A stretch of DNA of 64,000 nucleotides from Clostridium estertheticum (GTDB taxonomy: Bacteria; Bacillota; Clostridia; Clostridiales; Clostridiaceae): positions 930,001 through 994,000 of the forward strand of contig NZ_CP086239.1 in the NCBI RefSeq assembly GCF_026650985.1, given 5' to 3'. Below are positions 8,576-17,883 of the stretch, in pieces (position 1 is the stretch's first letter; each line of letters starts with the position of its first letter). Position numbers and translations under genes: made by a program. The notes under the pieces are model-generated. The model was not told the DNA's origin. It ran no database searches and saw only the letters and a program-made list of their open reading frames with translations.

Positions 8576-8650
8576 GGCTCCTTGGTCAAGAGGTTAAGAC
8601 GCCACCCTCTCACGGTGGATTCAGGGGTTCAATTCCCCTAGGAGTCACCA
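8576..8650 (+). tRNA. tRNA-Glu (anticodon CTC)
   Basis: 75 bases with encoded CCA. The acceptor stem GGCTCCT pairs with AGGAGTC (one G-U). The anticodon stem CCACC/GGTGG encloses loop CTCTCAC, so the anticodon is CTC, reading GAG. The T arm has GGTTCAATTCC. GAG is the minor Glu codon in such AT-rich genomes, where TTC is the main tRNA-Glu, so this is an accessory isoacceptor. Confidence 0.93.
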
Positions 8651-8662
8651 TTTATTTTTTAT

Positions 8663-8737
8663 TGGGGTGTAGCCAAGCGGTAAGGCACTAGACTCTGACT
8701 CTGGCATTCGCAGGTTCGAATCCTGCCACTCTAGCCA
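8663..8737 (+). tRNA. tRNA-Gln (anticodon CTG)
   Basis: 75 bases with encoded CCA. The acceptor stem TGGGGTG pairs with CACTCTA with G-U pairs. The anticodon loop CTCTGAC gives CTG, reading CAG. The T arm is GCAGG/CCTGC with TTCGAAT. It lies 12 bases after tRNA-Glu in the same transcript. Like its partner, it reads the G-ending codon of its pair. Confidence 0.93.
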
Positions 8738-8789
8738 AAGATTTAATCAAATTAAGAATAATGATTTTTTTAATATGATGAATATAAGT

Positions 8790-8828
8790 AATCCTAGCAT
8801 AAATTTATTTTGCTAGGATTATTTTTTT
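8790..8828 (+). terminator. Rho-independent terminator of the tRNA unit
   Basis: Stem AATCCTAGCA (8790-8799) / TGCTAGGATT (8811-8820), 11-base loop, followed by ATTTTTTT. Confidence 0.85.
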
Positions 8829-8914
8829 ATATATCAAAGTATTGAAAATGATAATTTATATAGAAATGTTATTTAGAAAAAAGCCAACAACTAGAAAATT
8901 TAGGGGTGAAATTT

Positions 8915-11900
8915 TTGGGTAATAATGATATTAATGAAGAAATAATACAAGAAAATACTGATAAAGAGACTTATAAAGTTGGAAAGAAGTACTATTTAGA
9001 TAATAAGGTTAAGGACATAGATGTAGAAATAGAAGACCTGGGAAATTTTGAAGATTATACACAAACTACGATAACTTCAAATGTACAGTCCTCAAAATTT
9101 GCATTATATAAAGTAGATGTAAGTTTTGATAATATTAATTTGTTTATAAACTATAACTGTGATTGCGATAAATATAGTTTCGGTTATTACGGACGTAGAA
9201 ATATGTGCAAACATGTTGTGGCTACATTATTTAAGTATGTTAATGAGAAAGAACAAATTATTAAAGTGAAGAAAATGGTTAAAACAAATAATTTAATTAA
9301 ACAAATAACTAATAATATTAATGTGGCTCAAAGAGCAAAAATATACTTAAATATAGATATAAAATATGAGCACGGATCTAGCAGCGATAATACAAAATCA
9401 TTTGTGAGCTTAAAAATCGGTGAGGATAAGCAATACGTGGTTAAGAACATAAAAGAATTCTTAATTTGTTATAATAAAAGTTTTGAGCCAATGGAATTTG
9501 GTAAGAAATTTACATATAATCCTTGTTTGCACTCTTTTAGGGATGAAGATCTAAATATTATAGAAATTTTTAAAGAAGCAGGTGAACTGCAGTCGTTAGC
9601 GGGGGCTACAAATGCATATAAGAGTAACCAGGTGAAGTTTCTGTCGGGTAAAAAGGCTTATTTTACTGATAGTATGATTAAAAGATTATTAAAGTGCTTA
9701 TACAATAGAGAGTTATCGGTTGTTATAAAAGGTGAAACCTTTACTAATGTACACATAGAAAAGGAATCTATGCCTTTAGAGTTTAATATAAATAGGGAAG
9801 ACAATAAATTTATATTAGAGCAAAAGAATAACATGCCTGTTTCGATAACTAGTGATGGTGAATTCTTTTTTTATGAAGGAAAAATATATGAGCCGCCAGT
9901 TACACAAAGGGATACTTATATGCCCTTTTATAATAGATTTAAAGATGAAAAAAATGGTTGCATAGAATTTTATGAAGAAGAGAAAGATGATGTAGCATCA
10001 TTTGTACTTCCAACATTAAATAAAATAAGTAGTAAAGTTGATATAGATATGTCCCTTAAAAACGAATTTTATGTAAAAGAGCTTAAGGCAATTGTTTATT
10101 TTGAAAAAAAGTCAGAAAATGTTGAGGCTCTTATAACTTTCAAATATGGAGATATAGAAATAAACCCTTTTAATAGTAAAGAAAATAAAGCACAAGAGGG
10201 AAGAGCACTTATAAGAGACATGGATAAGGAAATGGGTATCATAAATCAATTTAATGAATTCGGATTTATTCGTACGGATAATGGTTTTGAAATGTTAGAT
10301 GAGGAAAAACTTTTAGAGTTTTTAGTTTCAGGACTCGAAAAACTTCAGCAGATGGCGGATGTTTATTATTCAGATGAATTTAAAAAAATAAGTGTGCATG
10401 GAAATACTGGGTATAAGTCAAATATTAGACTTAATAAGGATAATCTTTTAGAATTTAACTTTAGCATTGAAGGTGTAGATAATATTGAACTTAAAAATAT
10501 TTTTGCATCACTAAGAGAAAAAAGAAAATATCATAGGCTTAAAAATGGAAGTTTTGTATTGCTAGAATCTAATAATTTATTAAAAGTTGCAGAAATGATA
10601 GAGTACTTAAATATAAAAGATAAAGATATTTCAAAAAATAAAATTCTGCTTTCTAAATATAATGCACTATATATAGAAGAAAAATTAAAACGAGAACAGA
10701 TGGATTTTGTTGATACAAATAAAAAATTTAAAGAGTTAGTTTATGATTTGAAAAATACAAATGAATTAAAAGTAGTAATTCCAAGTTCTTTAGATAGTAT
10801 AATGAGAGATTATCAAAAAGTGGGATTTAAATGGTTAAAAACTCTCGGGAAATGTGGATTTGGAGGAATACTCGCAGATGAAATGGGCCTTGGTAAAACA
10901 CTCCAGGCTATAGCATTTATTTTGTCTGAAGTGGAGGAAAATGATATTAAACAACCAACACTCGTAGTATGCCCGACGTCAGTTGTATACAATTGGAAGG
11001 ATGAAATAGAAAAGTTTGCACCTTCGCTAAAATGTATAGTAATATCTGGGAATATACGCCAGAGAGAAGAACAAAAACAAAATATAAATGACAATGATGT
11101 GGTTATAACATCATATTCACTTATAAGGCGAGATCTTGAGGAGTATAAAAAAATTCAATTTAGATATTGTTTTTTAGATGAGGCCCAGTTTATCAAAAAT
11201 TTTAATTCTAAAAATTCTGCTGCTGTAAAAAGTTTAAATGCTTTAGGCAGATTCGCACTTACGGGAACACCTATTGAAAATTCTCTTACTGAACTTTGGT
11301 CAATATTTGATTTTATAATGCCAGGTTATATGCTAAATCATAGTGCTTTTTCAAAGAAATATGAAGCACCAATTGTGAAAGATGGAAATACAAATGCACT
11401 TAAGGAATTAAATAATCATGTAAAACCATTTATACTTAGGCGAACGAAGGTTGAGGTTGCAAAAGATTTACCTCCAAAAATAGAACATAGGATTTCAGTG
11501 GAAATGACAGAGGAGCAGAAGAAAATCTATTTGGCTTATTTAAAGGATGCTAAAGGGGAATTAGAAGAAGATGTTAGGGAGAAAGGATTTAATAAAAGCA
11601 AGTTTAAGGTGCTTTCAATATTAACAAGGTTAAGGCAGATATGTTGCGATCCATCTACTTTTATAGAGAATTATAATGGAGGTAGTGGAAAAATGGAGGC
11701 TCTAGATGAAATCTTAGATAATAGTTTAGAGGAAGGCCATAGAATATTAATATTTTCTCAATTTACAAGAGTTTTGAAGAATATTTCAAATAGATTAGAT
11801 GATAAAGATATAAACTATATGTATCTTGATGGTTCAACAAAGGCAGAAAAAAGAGTTAAGATGGTGAAGGATTTTAATGAAGGAGAGTCACAGGTATTCT

Positions 11901-12202
11901 TAATATCTCTAAAAGCTGGTGGGACTGGTATAAACCTTACAGGTGCAGATATGGTTATACATTTTGATCCTTGGTGGAATCCTGCTGTAGAAGCTCAAGC
12001 AACAGATAGAGCTCATAGAATTGGACAGAAAAAAACAGTAGAGGTTATAAAATTAATAGCAAGAGGAACTATAGAAGAAAAAATATTTAAGCTTCAACAA
12101 AAGAAAAAAGAAATTACAGATAGTGTTATTAATGATGAAACAGGAGCAGAATTGTTCTTATCACAGATGAGTCAAAATGATATTGAAGATTTATTTGTAT
12201 AA
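8915..12202 (+). CDS. SNF2-family DEAD/H helicase with SWIM zinc finger
   Basis: 1095 aa. A SWIM finger (CDCDKYSF...MCKHVVA, about residues 81-107) is followed by a bacterial SNF2-associated region and the two RecA-like lobes: Walker A ILADEMGLGKTLQ near 650, DEAQ box (FLDEAQFIKN) near 755, and the helicase-C motifs LISLKAGGTGINLT and ATDRAHRIGQ near 1025-1055. It is an ATP-driven DNA translocase; the bacterial members are widespread but their role (transcription recycling or repair) is not settled. I prefer the TTG at 8915, which lies 6-8 bases after TAGGGGTG. The in-frame GTG at 8906 is inside that ribosome site. It is a single-gene unit with a terminator. Confidence 0.88.
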   Translation: MGNNDINEEIIQENTDKETYKVGKKYYLDNKVKDIDVEIEDLGNFEDYTQTTITSNVQSSKFALYKVDVSFDNINLFINYNCDCDKYSFGYYGRRNMCKHVVATLFKYVNEKEQIIKVKKMVKTNNLIKQITNNINVAQRAKIYLNIDIKYEHGSSSDNTKSFVSLKIGEDKQYVVKNIKEFLICYNKSFEPMEFGKKFTYNPCLHSFRDEDLNIIEIFKEAGELQSLAGATNAYKSNQVKFLSGKKAYFTDSMIKRLLKCLYNRELSVVIKGETFTNVHIEKESMPLEFNINREDNKFILEQKNNMPVSITSDGEFFFYEGKIYEPPVTQRDTYMPFYNRFKDEKNGCIEFYEEEKDDVASFVLPTLNKISSKVDIDMSLKNEFYVKELKAIVYFEKKSENVEALITFKYGDIEINPFNSKENKAQEGRALIRDMDKEMGIINQFNEFGFIRTDNGFEMLDEEKLLEFLVSGLEKLQQMADVYYSDEFKKISVHGNTGYKSNIRLNKDNLLEFNFSIEGVDNIELKNIFASLREKRKYHRLKNGSFVLLESNNLLKVAEMIEYLNIKDKDISKNKILLSKYNALYIEEKLKREQMDFVDTNKKFKELVYDLKNTNELKVVIPSSLDSIMRDYQKVGFKWLKTLGKCGFGGILADEMGLGKTLQAIAFILSEVEENDIKQPTLVVCPTSVVYNWKDEIEKFAPSLKCIVISGNIRQREEQKQNINDNDVVITSYSLIRRDLEEYKKIQFRYCFLDEAQFIKNFNSKNSAAVKSLNALGRFALTGTPIENSLTELWSIFDFIMPGYMLNHSAFSKKYEAPIVKDGNTNALKELNNHVKPFILRRTKVEVAKDLPPKIEHRISVEMTEEQKKIYLAYLKDAKGELEEDVREKGFNKSKFKVLSILTRLRQICCDPSTFIENYNGGSGKMEALDEILDNSLEEGHRILIFSQFTRVLKNISNRLDDKDINYMYLDGSTKAEKRVKMVKDFNEGESQVFLISLKAGGTGINLTGADMVIHFDPWWNPAVEAQATDRAHRIGQKKTVEVIKLIARGTIEEKIFKLQQKKKEITDSVINDETGAELFLSQMSQNDIEDLFV

Positions 12203-12245
12203 AAAGCAGGCATAGACCTAATTTAGGGTTCTATTGCCTGCTTTT
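12202..12245. terminator. Bidirectional terminator
   Basis: Stem AAAAGCAGGCA (12202-12212) / TGCCTGCTTTT (12235-12245), with further pairing inside, between the convergent helicase and hydrolase genes. Confidence 0.8.
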
Positions 12246-12252
12246 GTGTTAT

Positions 12253-13077
12253 TTATAATTTTACAGTTTGGCCTATATCAATAATTTTTATACTCCCATC
12301 ATTTATTCTATTTAATGTATTAACAGTGTCATCATCCTTATCTTGAGCTAGAATATAGGTTTTATAATGAATGGGTATCATTAATTTAGCTTTTGTCATT
12401 TTAAACATTTTAAAGCTTTGCTCTGGAGAACAATGCATCTCTTGAAATTCATCAGGTTTATAGCAGCCTACAGGCATGATGGCTACATCTGCTACTAAAT
12501 CTTTATATGCATCAGTGAGAGCAGTATCACCAGCAAAAAAGATCTTTTTAAGGTCACTTTCAATTATATAGGAGTTGCTCTCAGCTTTAGCTCCCCAAGG
12601 GTAACGCCTTCCATCGTGATTCGCTTTTAATGCCTTTATTTTTATGTGTCTATCACTATATATTTCAGAGTGGTTTAGAAGCACTATATGTTTAAAACCT
12701 AAAATTTTTAAAGGCATGTTTAAGTAAATAGGTGCAATAACTATAGCACTTTTATTTATTTTCCTGAGGGTTGAATAATTCATATGATCCATATGACCAT
12801 GAGAAATAACTATGTAATCAATATTAATGGATGATAAATTTAAAGAGGGTTTAACTAACCTTTTTAGTTCACCAAGATTTAAACTAGTTACAGGATCAGT
12901 TACTATAATCTTATCGTTTAAATTAATGACTACAGTAGCATGACCTACCCAGTGGATAGAATTTTCTACTATAGGCTCATATAACGGCGCTTTTATAGGT
13001 TTAAAGTACAACTTAAAGTTTCTACGATGCAATTTATACATATATTCAACTGTTTTAGATAATCTAACAAAGCTCAT
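12253..13077 (-). CDS. Metallo-beta-lactamase-fold hydrolase (UlaG/NAPE-PLD-like)
   Basis: 274 aa. The metal motif SHGHMDH (about residues 92-98) is the HxHxDH signature. Other ligands are His in KANHDG, Asp in FAGDTAL, and His in IPIHYKTY. The pattern GHATVVINL with TDPV near the N-terminus is typical of the Beta-lactamase_2 group that includes UlaG lactonases and NAPE-PLD phosphodiesterases. The substrate is unknown. The start ATG follows AAGAGGTAT. It stands alone between two convergent or divergent neighbours. Cytosolic, with no signal peptide. Confidence 0.8.
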   Translation of the reverse strand: MSFVRLSKTVEYMYKLHRRNFKLYFKPIKAPLYEPIVENSIHWVGHATVVINLNDKIIVTDPVTSLNLGELKRLVKPSLNLSSINIDYIVISHGHMDHMNYSTLRKINKSAIVIAPIYLNMPLKILGFKHIVLLNHSEIYSDRHIKIKALKANHDGRRYPWGAKAESNSYIIESDLKKIFFAGDTALTDAYKDLVADVAIMPVGCYKPDEFQEMHCSPEQSFKMFKMTKAKLMIPIHYKTYILAQDKDDDTVNTLNRINDGSIKIIDIGQTVKL

Positions 13078-13288
13078 TTTATACCTCTTATTTTGTGTAT
13101 TTATTTTATAGTAAATGATTATATTTTTATTTAAGCTTTAATTTTTCTGATTTTATTATACCATAACGTTATACAGTCTTCACCAAATTATGAATAACCT
13201 CATATAGTATTTAGATAGGTAGAATAAGCTTTTAAAGCGATTTATTTAAGTAAAAGTGGGATTCTATCAAAGAGGAGAATGTGATTGT

Positions 13289-14596
13289 ATGAATATATGC
13301 GTTATTGGAGCTGGATATGTAGGACTTATAACGGCATTATGTTTTGGTAAGAAAGAGAATAAGGTTATTTGTGTAGAAAAAGACTTGGATAAATTAAACA
13401 TGCTAAAAACTGGAGTACCAACTATCTTTGAAGAGGGATTAGACGAATTACTAAAAGAAACTTTAAATACAAATAGTGTTAAGTTTACTGACGATTTAGA
13501 AATAGGAATTAAATCTTCAGATATAATATTTATTGCTGTAGGAACTCCAACAAAGGATAATTGGGATGTAGATATGGGACAAGTAGACGCAGTAATAAAT
13601 CTAATTTCACCATATATTAATAAATATAAAGTAGTAGTAACTAAAAGTACGGTGCCAGTAGGTACTCAAAAATATATAACAAGTAAGTTGTTAAAAAATC
13701 ATGTTCAAAAGGAATGCTTTGATGTAGTTTCTAACCCAGAATTCTTAAGAGAAGGAAAAGCCATATATGATTTTTTCTATGGCGATAAAATAGTCTTAGG
13801 CTCAGAATCACAAAAAGCTTTGGATGTAATGAAAAAATTGTACGAGCCATTTAATATAAAAATGGTTTTAACTAACCCTGAAACTGCAGAATTAATTAAA
13901 TATACCTCTAATGCATTGTTATCGGTGAAAATTTCTTTTATGAATGAAATAGCTAATCTTTGCAATAAAGCTTGCGCTGACATTGATGTAATTGCATATG
14001 CTTTAGGACTAGATAAGAGAATTTCACCCTTGTTTTTAAAAGCTGGAATAGGTTATGGTGGATCTTGCTTCCCGAAAGACACAAAAGCATTAGTTAAAAT
14101 GTCTGAAAATTATAATTGTAATCTAAATATTGTAAAGGCCACTGTTGATGTAAATGAAAAACAAAGAGTATTACCAGTGGATATATTATTAGAACATTAT
14201 AAAATAATTGAAGGAAAAACAGTAGCTATATTAGGGCTAACGTTTAAACCGGATACGGATGATATTAGGGAAGCCCCATCTTTATATATAATCGAAAAGT
14301 TATTAAAGAATAAAGTCAATATAAAAGCTTATGATCCTATGGTCACAAATGAAATAAAAAATATATTTCCAGATATAACTTATTGTGATGGAATGTATAA
14401 ATGTTTAGAAGACTGTGATGCGATGATAATTTGTACAGAATGGAATGAGTTCTATAGCATAGATTTATGTAAGGTTAATGAGATTATGAGTGAATCTGTA
14501 ATAATTGATGGAAGAAATATATTGGATATAGAGAAAATTAAAGAGGCTAATATTAAAGCTTATTATTCTGTAGGAAAAGGAAATATTAAAAATTAA
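13289..14596 (+). CDS. UDP-glucose 6-dehydrogenase (YtcA/TuaD-like)
   Basis: 435 aa. NAD-binding GAGYVG at residues 7-12, then the middle-domain signature SNPEFLREGKAIYDFF, then the catalytic cysteine in GYGGSCFPKDTKAL near 255, and the C-terminal domain with FKPDTDDIREAPS. It oxidises UDP-glucose to UDP-glucuronate using two NAD+. The ATG at 13289 follows AGAGGAG; an upstream in-frame GTG (13256) is ignored. It converges on a glycan/CotS operon that has a UDP-glucuronate epimerase-like enzyme as its last gene. This fits a joint role in making uronic-acid nucleotide sugars for spore coat glycan, as with ytcA in Bacillus subtilis. The role is inferred from context. Confidence 0.88.
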   Translation: MNICVIGAGYVGLITALCFGKKENKVICVEKDLDKLNMLKTGVPTIFEEGLDELLKETLNTNSVKFTDDLEIGIKSSDIIFIAVGTPTKDNWDVDMGQVDAVINLISPYINKYKVVVTKSTVPVGTQKYITSKLLKNHVQKECFDVVSNPEFLREGKAIYDFFYGDKIVLGSESQKALDVMKKLYEPFNIKMVLTNPETAELIKYTSNALLSVKISFMNEIANLCNKACADIDVIAYALGLDKRISPLFLKAGIGYGGSCFPKDTKALVKMSENYNCNLNIVKATVDVNEKQRVLPVDILLEHYKIIEGKTVAILGLTFKPDTDDIREAPSLYIIEKLLKNKVNIKAYDPMVTNEIKNIFPDITYCDGMYKCLEDCDAMIICTEWNEFYSIDLCKVNEIMSESVIIDGRNILDIEKIKEANIKAYYSVGKGNIKN

Positions 14597-14613
14597 AAGA
14601 AATAAGTAAAATA

Positions 14614-14652
14614 AAATGGCTACTACTTTAAATAATAAAGTAGTAGTCATTT
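14614..14652. terminator. Bidirectional terminator
   Basis: 17-bp stem AAATGGCTACTACTTTA / TAAAGTAGTAGTCATTT with one G-U pair and a 5-base loop, between convergent UDP-glucose dehydrogenase and epimerase genes. Confidence 0.85.
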
Positions 14653-14662
14653 ATTTGTATTA

Positions 14663-15658
14663 TTAATATAATGGGATAGTTTTAAACCATTTTACAAATT
14701 TGTGAATTCCATAATCAAAATTTGTTATTGGATTATAACCTAAAATTTCTTTCGATTTAGAAATATTAGCATAAGTTATATTCACATCACCAGGTTGCAT
14801 AGGCAAATATTTAATAATTGCTTTAGTACCAAGTTCGATTTCTATTCGTTCTATCATATACTTAAGCATGATAGTAGTAGAATCGCCTAAATTAAATATT
14901 TCATACTTATTATTGCCTTTAATTGTCCATGTTATGGCTTTATCTATGCCTTGAACTATATCATCTATATAGGTGTAGTCTCGTTTTGTAGTGCCATCTC
15001 CGAAAATAGAAATTTCATTTCCTTTTAAAATAGATTCTGTAAATTTATAGATAGCTAAATCAGGTCTCTGTCTTGGACCATATACAGTGAAAAATCTAAG
15101 GCAAGCTATATTAAACCCATATAGATGGCTATAAACATGACATAATAGTTCACCAGATTTCTTAGTGGCCCCGTAAGGTGAGATTGGTGAATCTACAGAG
15201 TCTGACTCAGTGAAGGGAAGTTTTTCGTTATTTCCATATACAGATGAAGAGGAGGCAAATATAAATTTATTTATCTTATATTTATTACATAAGTCTAATA
15301 AGTTTAGTGTACCAGCCATGTTTACTTCGTTATATAAAAATGGGTTTATGATAGACGGGCGAACACCAGCCATGGCTGCAAGGTGAATTACTATATCTAT
15401 TTTGTATAAACTAAATATTTTTGTCAAAAAAATTGTATCTCGGATATCGCCTTCTTTTATTATTAAATTATCATCAGTAATATTGTTGATTTTCATTAAA
15501 TTTTGTATCTTAGTGATATTATTTCTTTTTATCAAAGGATTATAGAAGTCATTAAAATTATCGACAATAATTATTTTATTATTGTTTTTTAATAAATAAT
15601 CACAGAGGTTTGAACCAATAAAGCCTGCTCCTCCAGTTACTAAAATTGAATTATTCAA
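14663..15658 (-). CDS. NAD-dependent epimerase, UDP-glucuronate 4-epimerase-like (YtcB-like)
   Basis: 331 aa extended SDR protein. TGGAGFIGSNL binds NAD; the active site is SSSSVYG with YGATKK (Tyr-x3-Lys). YGPRQRPDLAIYKF and GDGTTKRDYTYIDD are characteristic of UDP-glucuronate 4-epimerases, which make UDP-galacturonate; QPGDVNITYANISKSKEILG also fits. It therefore pairs naturally with the dehydrogenase at 13289. The start codon is TTG at 15658, preceded by AAGGAAG. It is the last gene of a four-gene minus-strand operon with a 21-base gap from the glycosyltransferase. A 4,6-dehydratase or UDP-xylose-type activity is less likely but not excluded. Confidence 0.82.
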   Translation of the reverse strand: MNNSILVTGGAGFIGSNLCDYLLKNNNKIIIVDNFNDFYNPLIKRNNITKIQNLMKINNITDDNLIIKEGDIRDTIFLTKIFSLYKIDIVIHLAAMAGVRPSIINPFLYNEVNMAGTLNLLDLCNKYKINKFIFASSSSVYGNNEKLPFTESDSVDSPISPYGATKKSGELLCHVYSHLYGFNIACLRFFTVYGPRQRPDLAIYKFTESILKGNEISIFGDGTTKRDYTYIDDIVQGIDKAITWTIKGNNKYEIFNLGDSTTIMLKYMIERIEIELGTKAIIKYLPMQPGDVNITYANISKSKEILGYNPITNFDYGIHKFVKWFKTIPLY

Positions 15659-15679
15659 TAGTACACTTCCTTATTTAAA

Positions 15680-16825
15680 TTATTTAATATTATCAAAAAG
15701 TTTTAATAAATCATTAGCAAGTCTATTAAAATTATATTTTTCCTCAGCTAGTTTTCGACCATTAGCCCCTAGCTCGAGGCATAGATCTTTATTATCTAGA
15801 AGACGAAGTATATTTTTTTCAAGAACCCTTGGGTTTTCACAATCATTACCATTAATTATAAAGCCATTTATACCATCTTCCATTACTTCTGCATTACCAC
15901 CACGATTAGTAGTTATAATAGGAAGTCCTGCTGCCATAGCTTCATAGTGAACTCGTGCTAAGGGCTCTCTCCATTGTGACAAATTAACAAAAATATCTCC
16001 GATGCTATAATATTTAGGAATTTCGTAAGGACTTAGGAAACCTGTAAAAATAACTGGTCCTTTTAGTTCTTTTGATATGCGTTTTAATAATTTAACATAA
16101 TCAGTAGGTTGATTTCCACCATACCATTTGCTACCAACAATCATTAGGGCAGTATTTGGGTGTGACTCCATAACAGAATTCATAGCATCGAGTACTATAT
16201 GAGTACCTTTTTTTGGAGTTAATCTACCTACATATAATATTGTTTTATAATCCTTAAGACCATATTTCTCTCGAAGTATATTTCTACTAGAATCCTTAAC
16301 ATCATTATTACAAACTGGTTTATATAAATTGCAATCTACTGCAGAATATACGGGATGAAGTTTTTCTTTGGCAAATGGATACAATTCTTTTACTCCATTT
16401 GCAATAAAGCCGCTTACAGTGGTGATAAAGCTTACCCTATTAATGCAGGCACTTGCTAATTCATTACTAATTTTATTATGGCCAAACATTTCATTATGAA
16501 GGCTTAAGCTAAAAGCGCAAGTTAAGCCTTTACTTAAGAAGGGGACCCAGCGAGGTCTATTAAATACATGAACTAAATCAAAGTCATTTGTAAGAAACTT
16601 TTTTACACCAAGTACGTACTCATCACTAGTGCGTGCAGGTAATCGTATATATTTTACATTATTTTCGAAAGCCCTGTTAGGTAGATTAGGATCTTGTATA
16701 CTAAACACAGTTATTTCATGGAGTTTTGATAACATAGGCAAGGCACCTTCAAGATACATTTGAACAGCGCCACCATTAATAGGGGGAAAGGTAAGCTTTT
16801 CCGTACAAATTATTGCTATTTTCAA
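15680..16825 (-). CDS. Family 4 glycosyltransferase (CotSA/YtcC-like)
   Basis: 381 aa GT-B fold enzyme. The N-terminal acceptor domain starts MKIAIICTEKLTFPPINGGA. The C-terminal donor domain has TILYVGRLTPKKGTHIVLDA and the nucleotide-sugar E-x7-E region in REPLARVHYEAMAAGLPIIT. The opening segment PPINGGAVQMYLEG is like spore-coat CotSA/YtcC proteins. It probably transfers a sugar to a coat or crust glycan during sporulation. The start is TTG at 16825 after AAAGGAGG. It is 12 bases from the upstream CotS-like gene, so the two are co-transcribed. No signal peptide; cytosolic or mother-cell membrane-associated. Confidence 0.8.
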   Translation of the reverse strand: MKIAIICTEKLTFPPINGGAVQMYLEGALPMLSKLHEITVFSIQDPNLPNRAFENNVKYIRLPARTSDEYVLGVKKFLTNDFDLVHVFNRPRWVPFLSKGLTCAFSLSLHNEMFGHNKISNELASACINRVSFITTVSGFIANGVKELYPFAKEKLHPVYSAVDCNLYKPVCNNDVKDSSRNILREKYGLKDYKTILYVGRLTPKKGTHIVLDAMNSVMESHPNTALMIVGSKWYGGNQPTDYVKLLKRISKELKGPVIFTGFLSPYEIPKYYSIGDIFVNLSQWREPLARVHYEAMAAGLPIITTNRGGNAEVMEDGINGFIINGNDCENPRVLEKNILRLLDNKDLCLELGANGRKLAEEKYNFNRLANDLLKLFDNIK

Positions 16826-16837
16826 TATATGCCTCCT

Positions 16838-17842
16838 TTAAAGCCATTTTTGAAGCGTAGAAAATTTATTTTGTTCGAAGCTAGAAATTGCAGAAATTCT
16901 TTGAGCACTTATTGATTTATCACTTTTGTGTATACTTTTTATTAAACCAAAGAACCAATGAGGGAACATTAAGTCGATTTTTAAAACTTCTCTGTGTTCT
17001 GGTGAAAGAATATTATTTATTTCATAGAATTTTAATATAGTTTCAATGTTATTTATACTGTAATCATTAAATTGCATCATTCTTTTCCCGATAATCTTTC
17101 TTAAATCTCGAGAAGGTAAGTCGTAGGTAACACTATCCAAATCTATAACTATGCCTTTGCCGTCTATTAGCATTACGTTTCCGGTGCCAAAATCCTGATG
17201 ACATAAACAAGACTCTTTTTGATTAATGCTACATAAATCACTATAAGAAGAACTATTAATTAGATTAATTGTTTTATCGCAAATTTCTATGATTGGATCT
17301 ATATGATCTACAAAGCTCGAATAATTTGCATTATTAGGATTTTGTATACAAATTTCTTTTATCTTTAACATTCTATTTTTCATAGATGTATATTGTTTTG
17401 GCCAGTTCCCAAGTTTAGAGGATGTTTTAGAATTAATTGGCGGCACATATCCAATGGAGGTTATGTGAAATTTTGATAATGACTGTAATGCTAAGGGTAA
17501 ATCTTTAGGGTTTTCTAAATTCATATCGCGCCCGTTGACCCAACTGTATAATACAAATAACTGTCCGTTATATTCAGTTATAAAATTACCCTCAGCATTA
17601 GGATAGACCCTGGGTACCATGCCACCATTGTTAAATATATATATCTGTGCATTAACCGAGAAAAGAGCCTCTTCCATAGTTTGATTTAATCTTTTAAGGC
17701 ATAGGGGTGTATTTTTGTAAGTTAATTTCCATAATGTTTTCAAACCTTTACTTTGAAGCATTTTTAAATTCAAAGGTTTTATATCGTACGCTAAAAGAAC
17801 TTTACTACCAAGTGATAAATAGTTATTTGATTCGTTATCCAA
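16838..17842 (-). CDS. CotS-family spore coat protein (kinase-like fold)
   Basis: 334 aa, aminoglycoside-phosphotransferase/choline-kinase fold. The catalytic loop is CHQDFGTGNVML (HxD-x4-N) and the metal-binding Asp lies in VIDLDSVTYDLPSRDLRK; the latter sequence is a hallmark of the CotS/YtaA/YutH group. No activity is established for the family; CotS is a spore coat component of Bacillus. Start TTG at 17842 follows GGAGGCATTAAA. It lies between a second CotS-like gene and the glycosyltransferase, consistent with one sporulation operon. The retained HxD and DxD residues suggest a real phosphotransferase, perhaps acting on glycan; this is inference. Confidence 0.8.
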   Translation of the reverse strand: MDNESNNYLSLGSKVLLAYDIKPLNLKMLQSKGLKTLWKLTYKNTPLCLKRLNQTMEEALFSVNAQIYIFNNGGMVPRVYPNAEGNFITEYNGQLFVLYSWVNGRDMNLENPKDLPLALQSLSKFHITSIGYVPPINSKTSSKLGNWPKQYTSMKNRMLKIKEICIQNPNNANYSSFVDHIDPIIEICDKTINLINSSSYSDLCSINQKESCLCHQDFGTGNVMLIDGKGIVIDLDSVTYDLPSRDLRKIIGKRMMQFNDYSINNIETILKFYEINNILSPEHREVLKIDLMFPHWFFGLIKSIHKSDKSISAQRISAISSFEQNKFSTLQKWL

Positions 17843-17883
17843 TTTAATGCCTCCAATCCAATTTAATACCAGATATTAATAAT

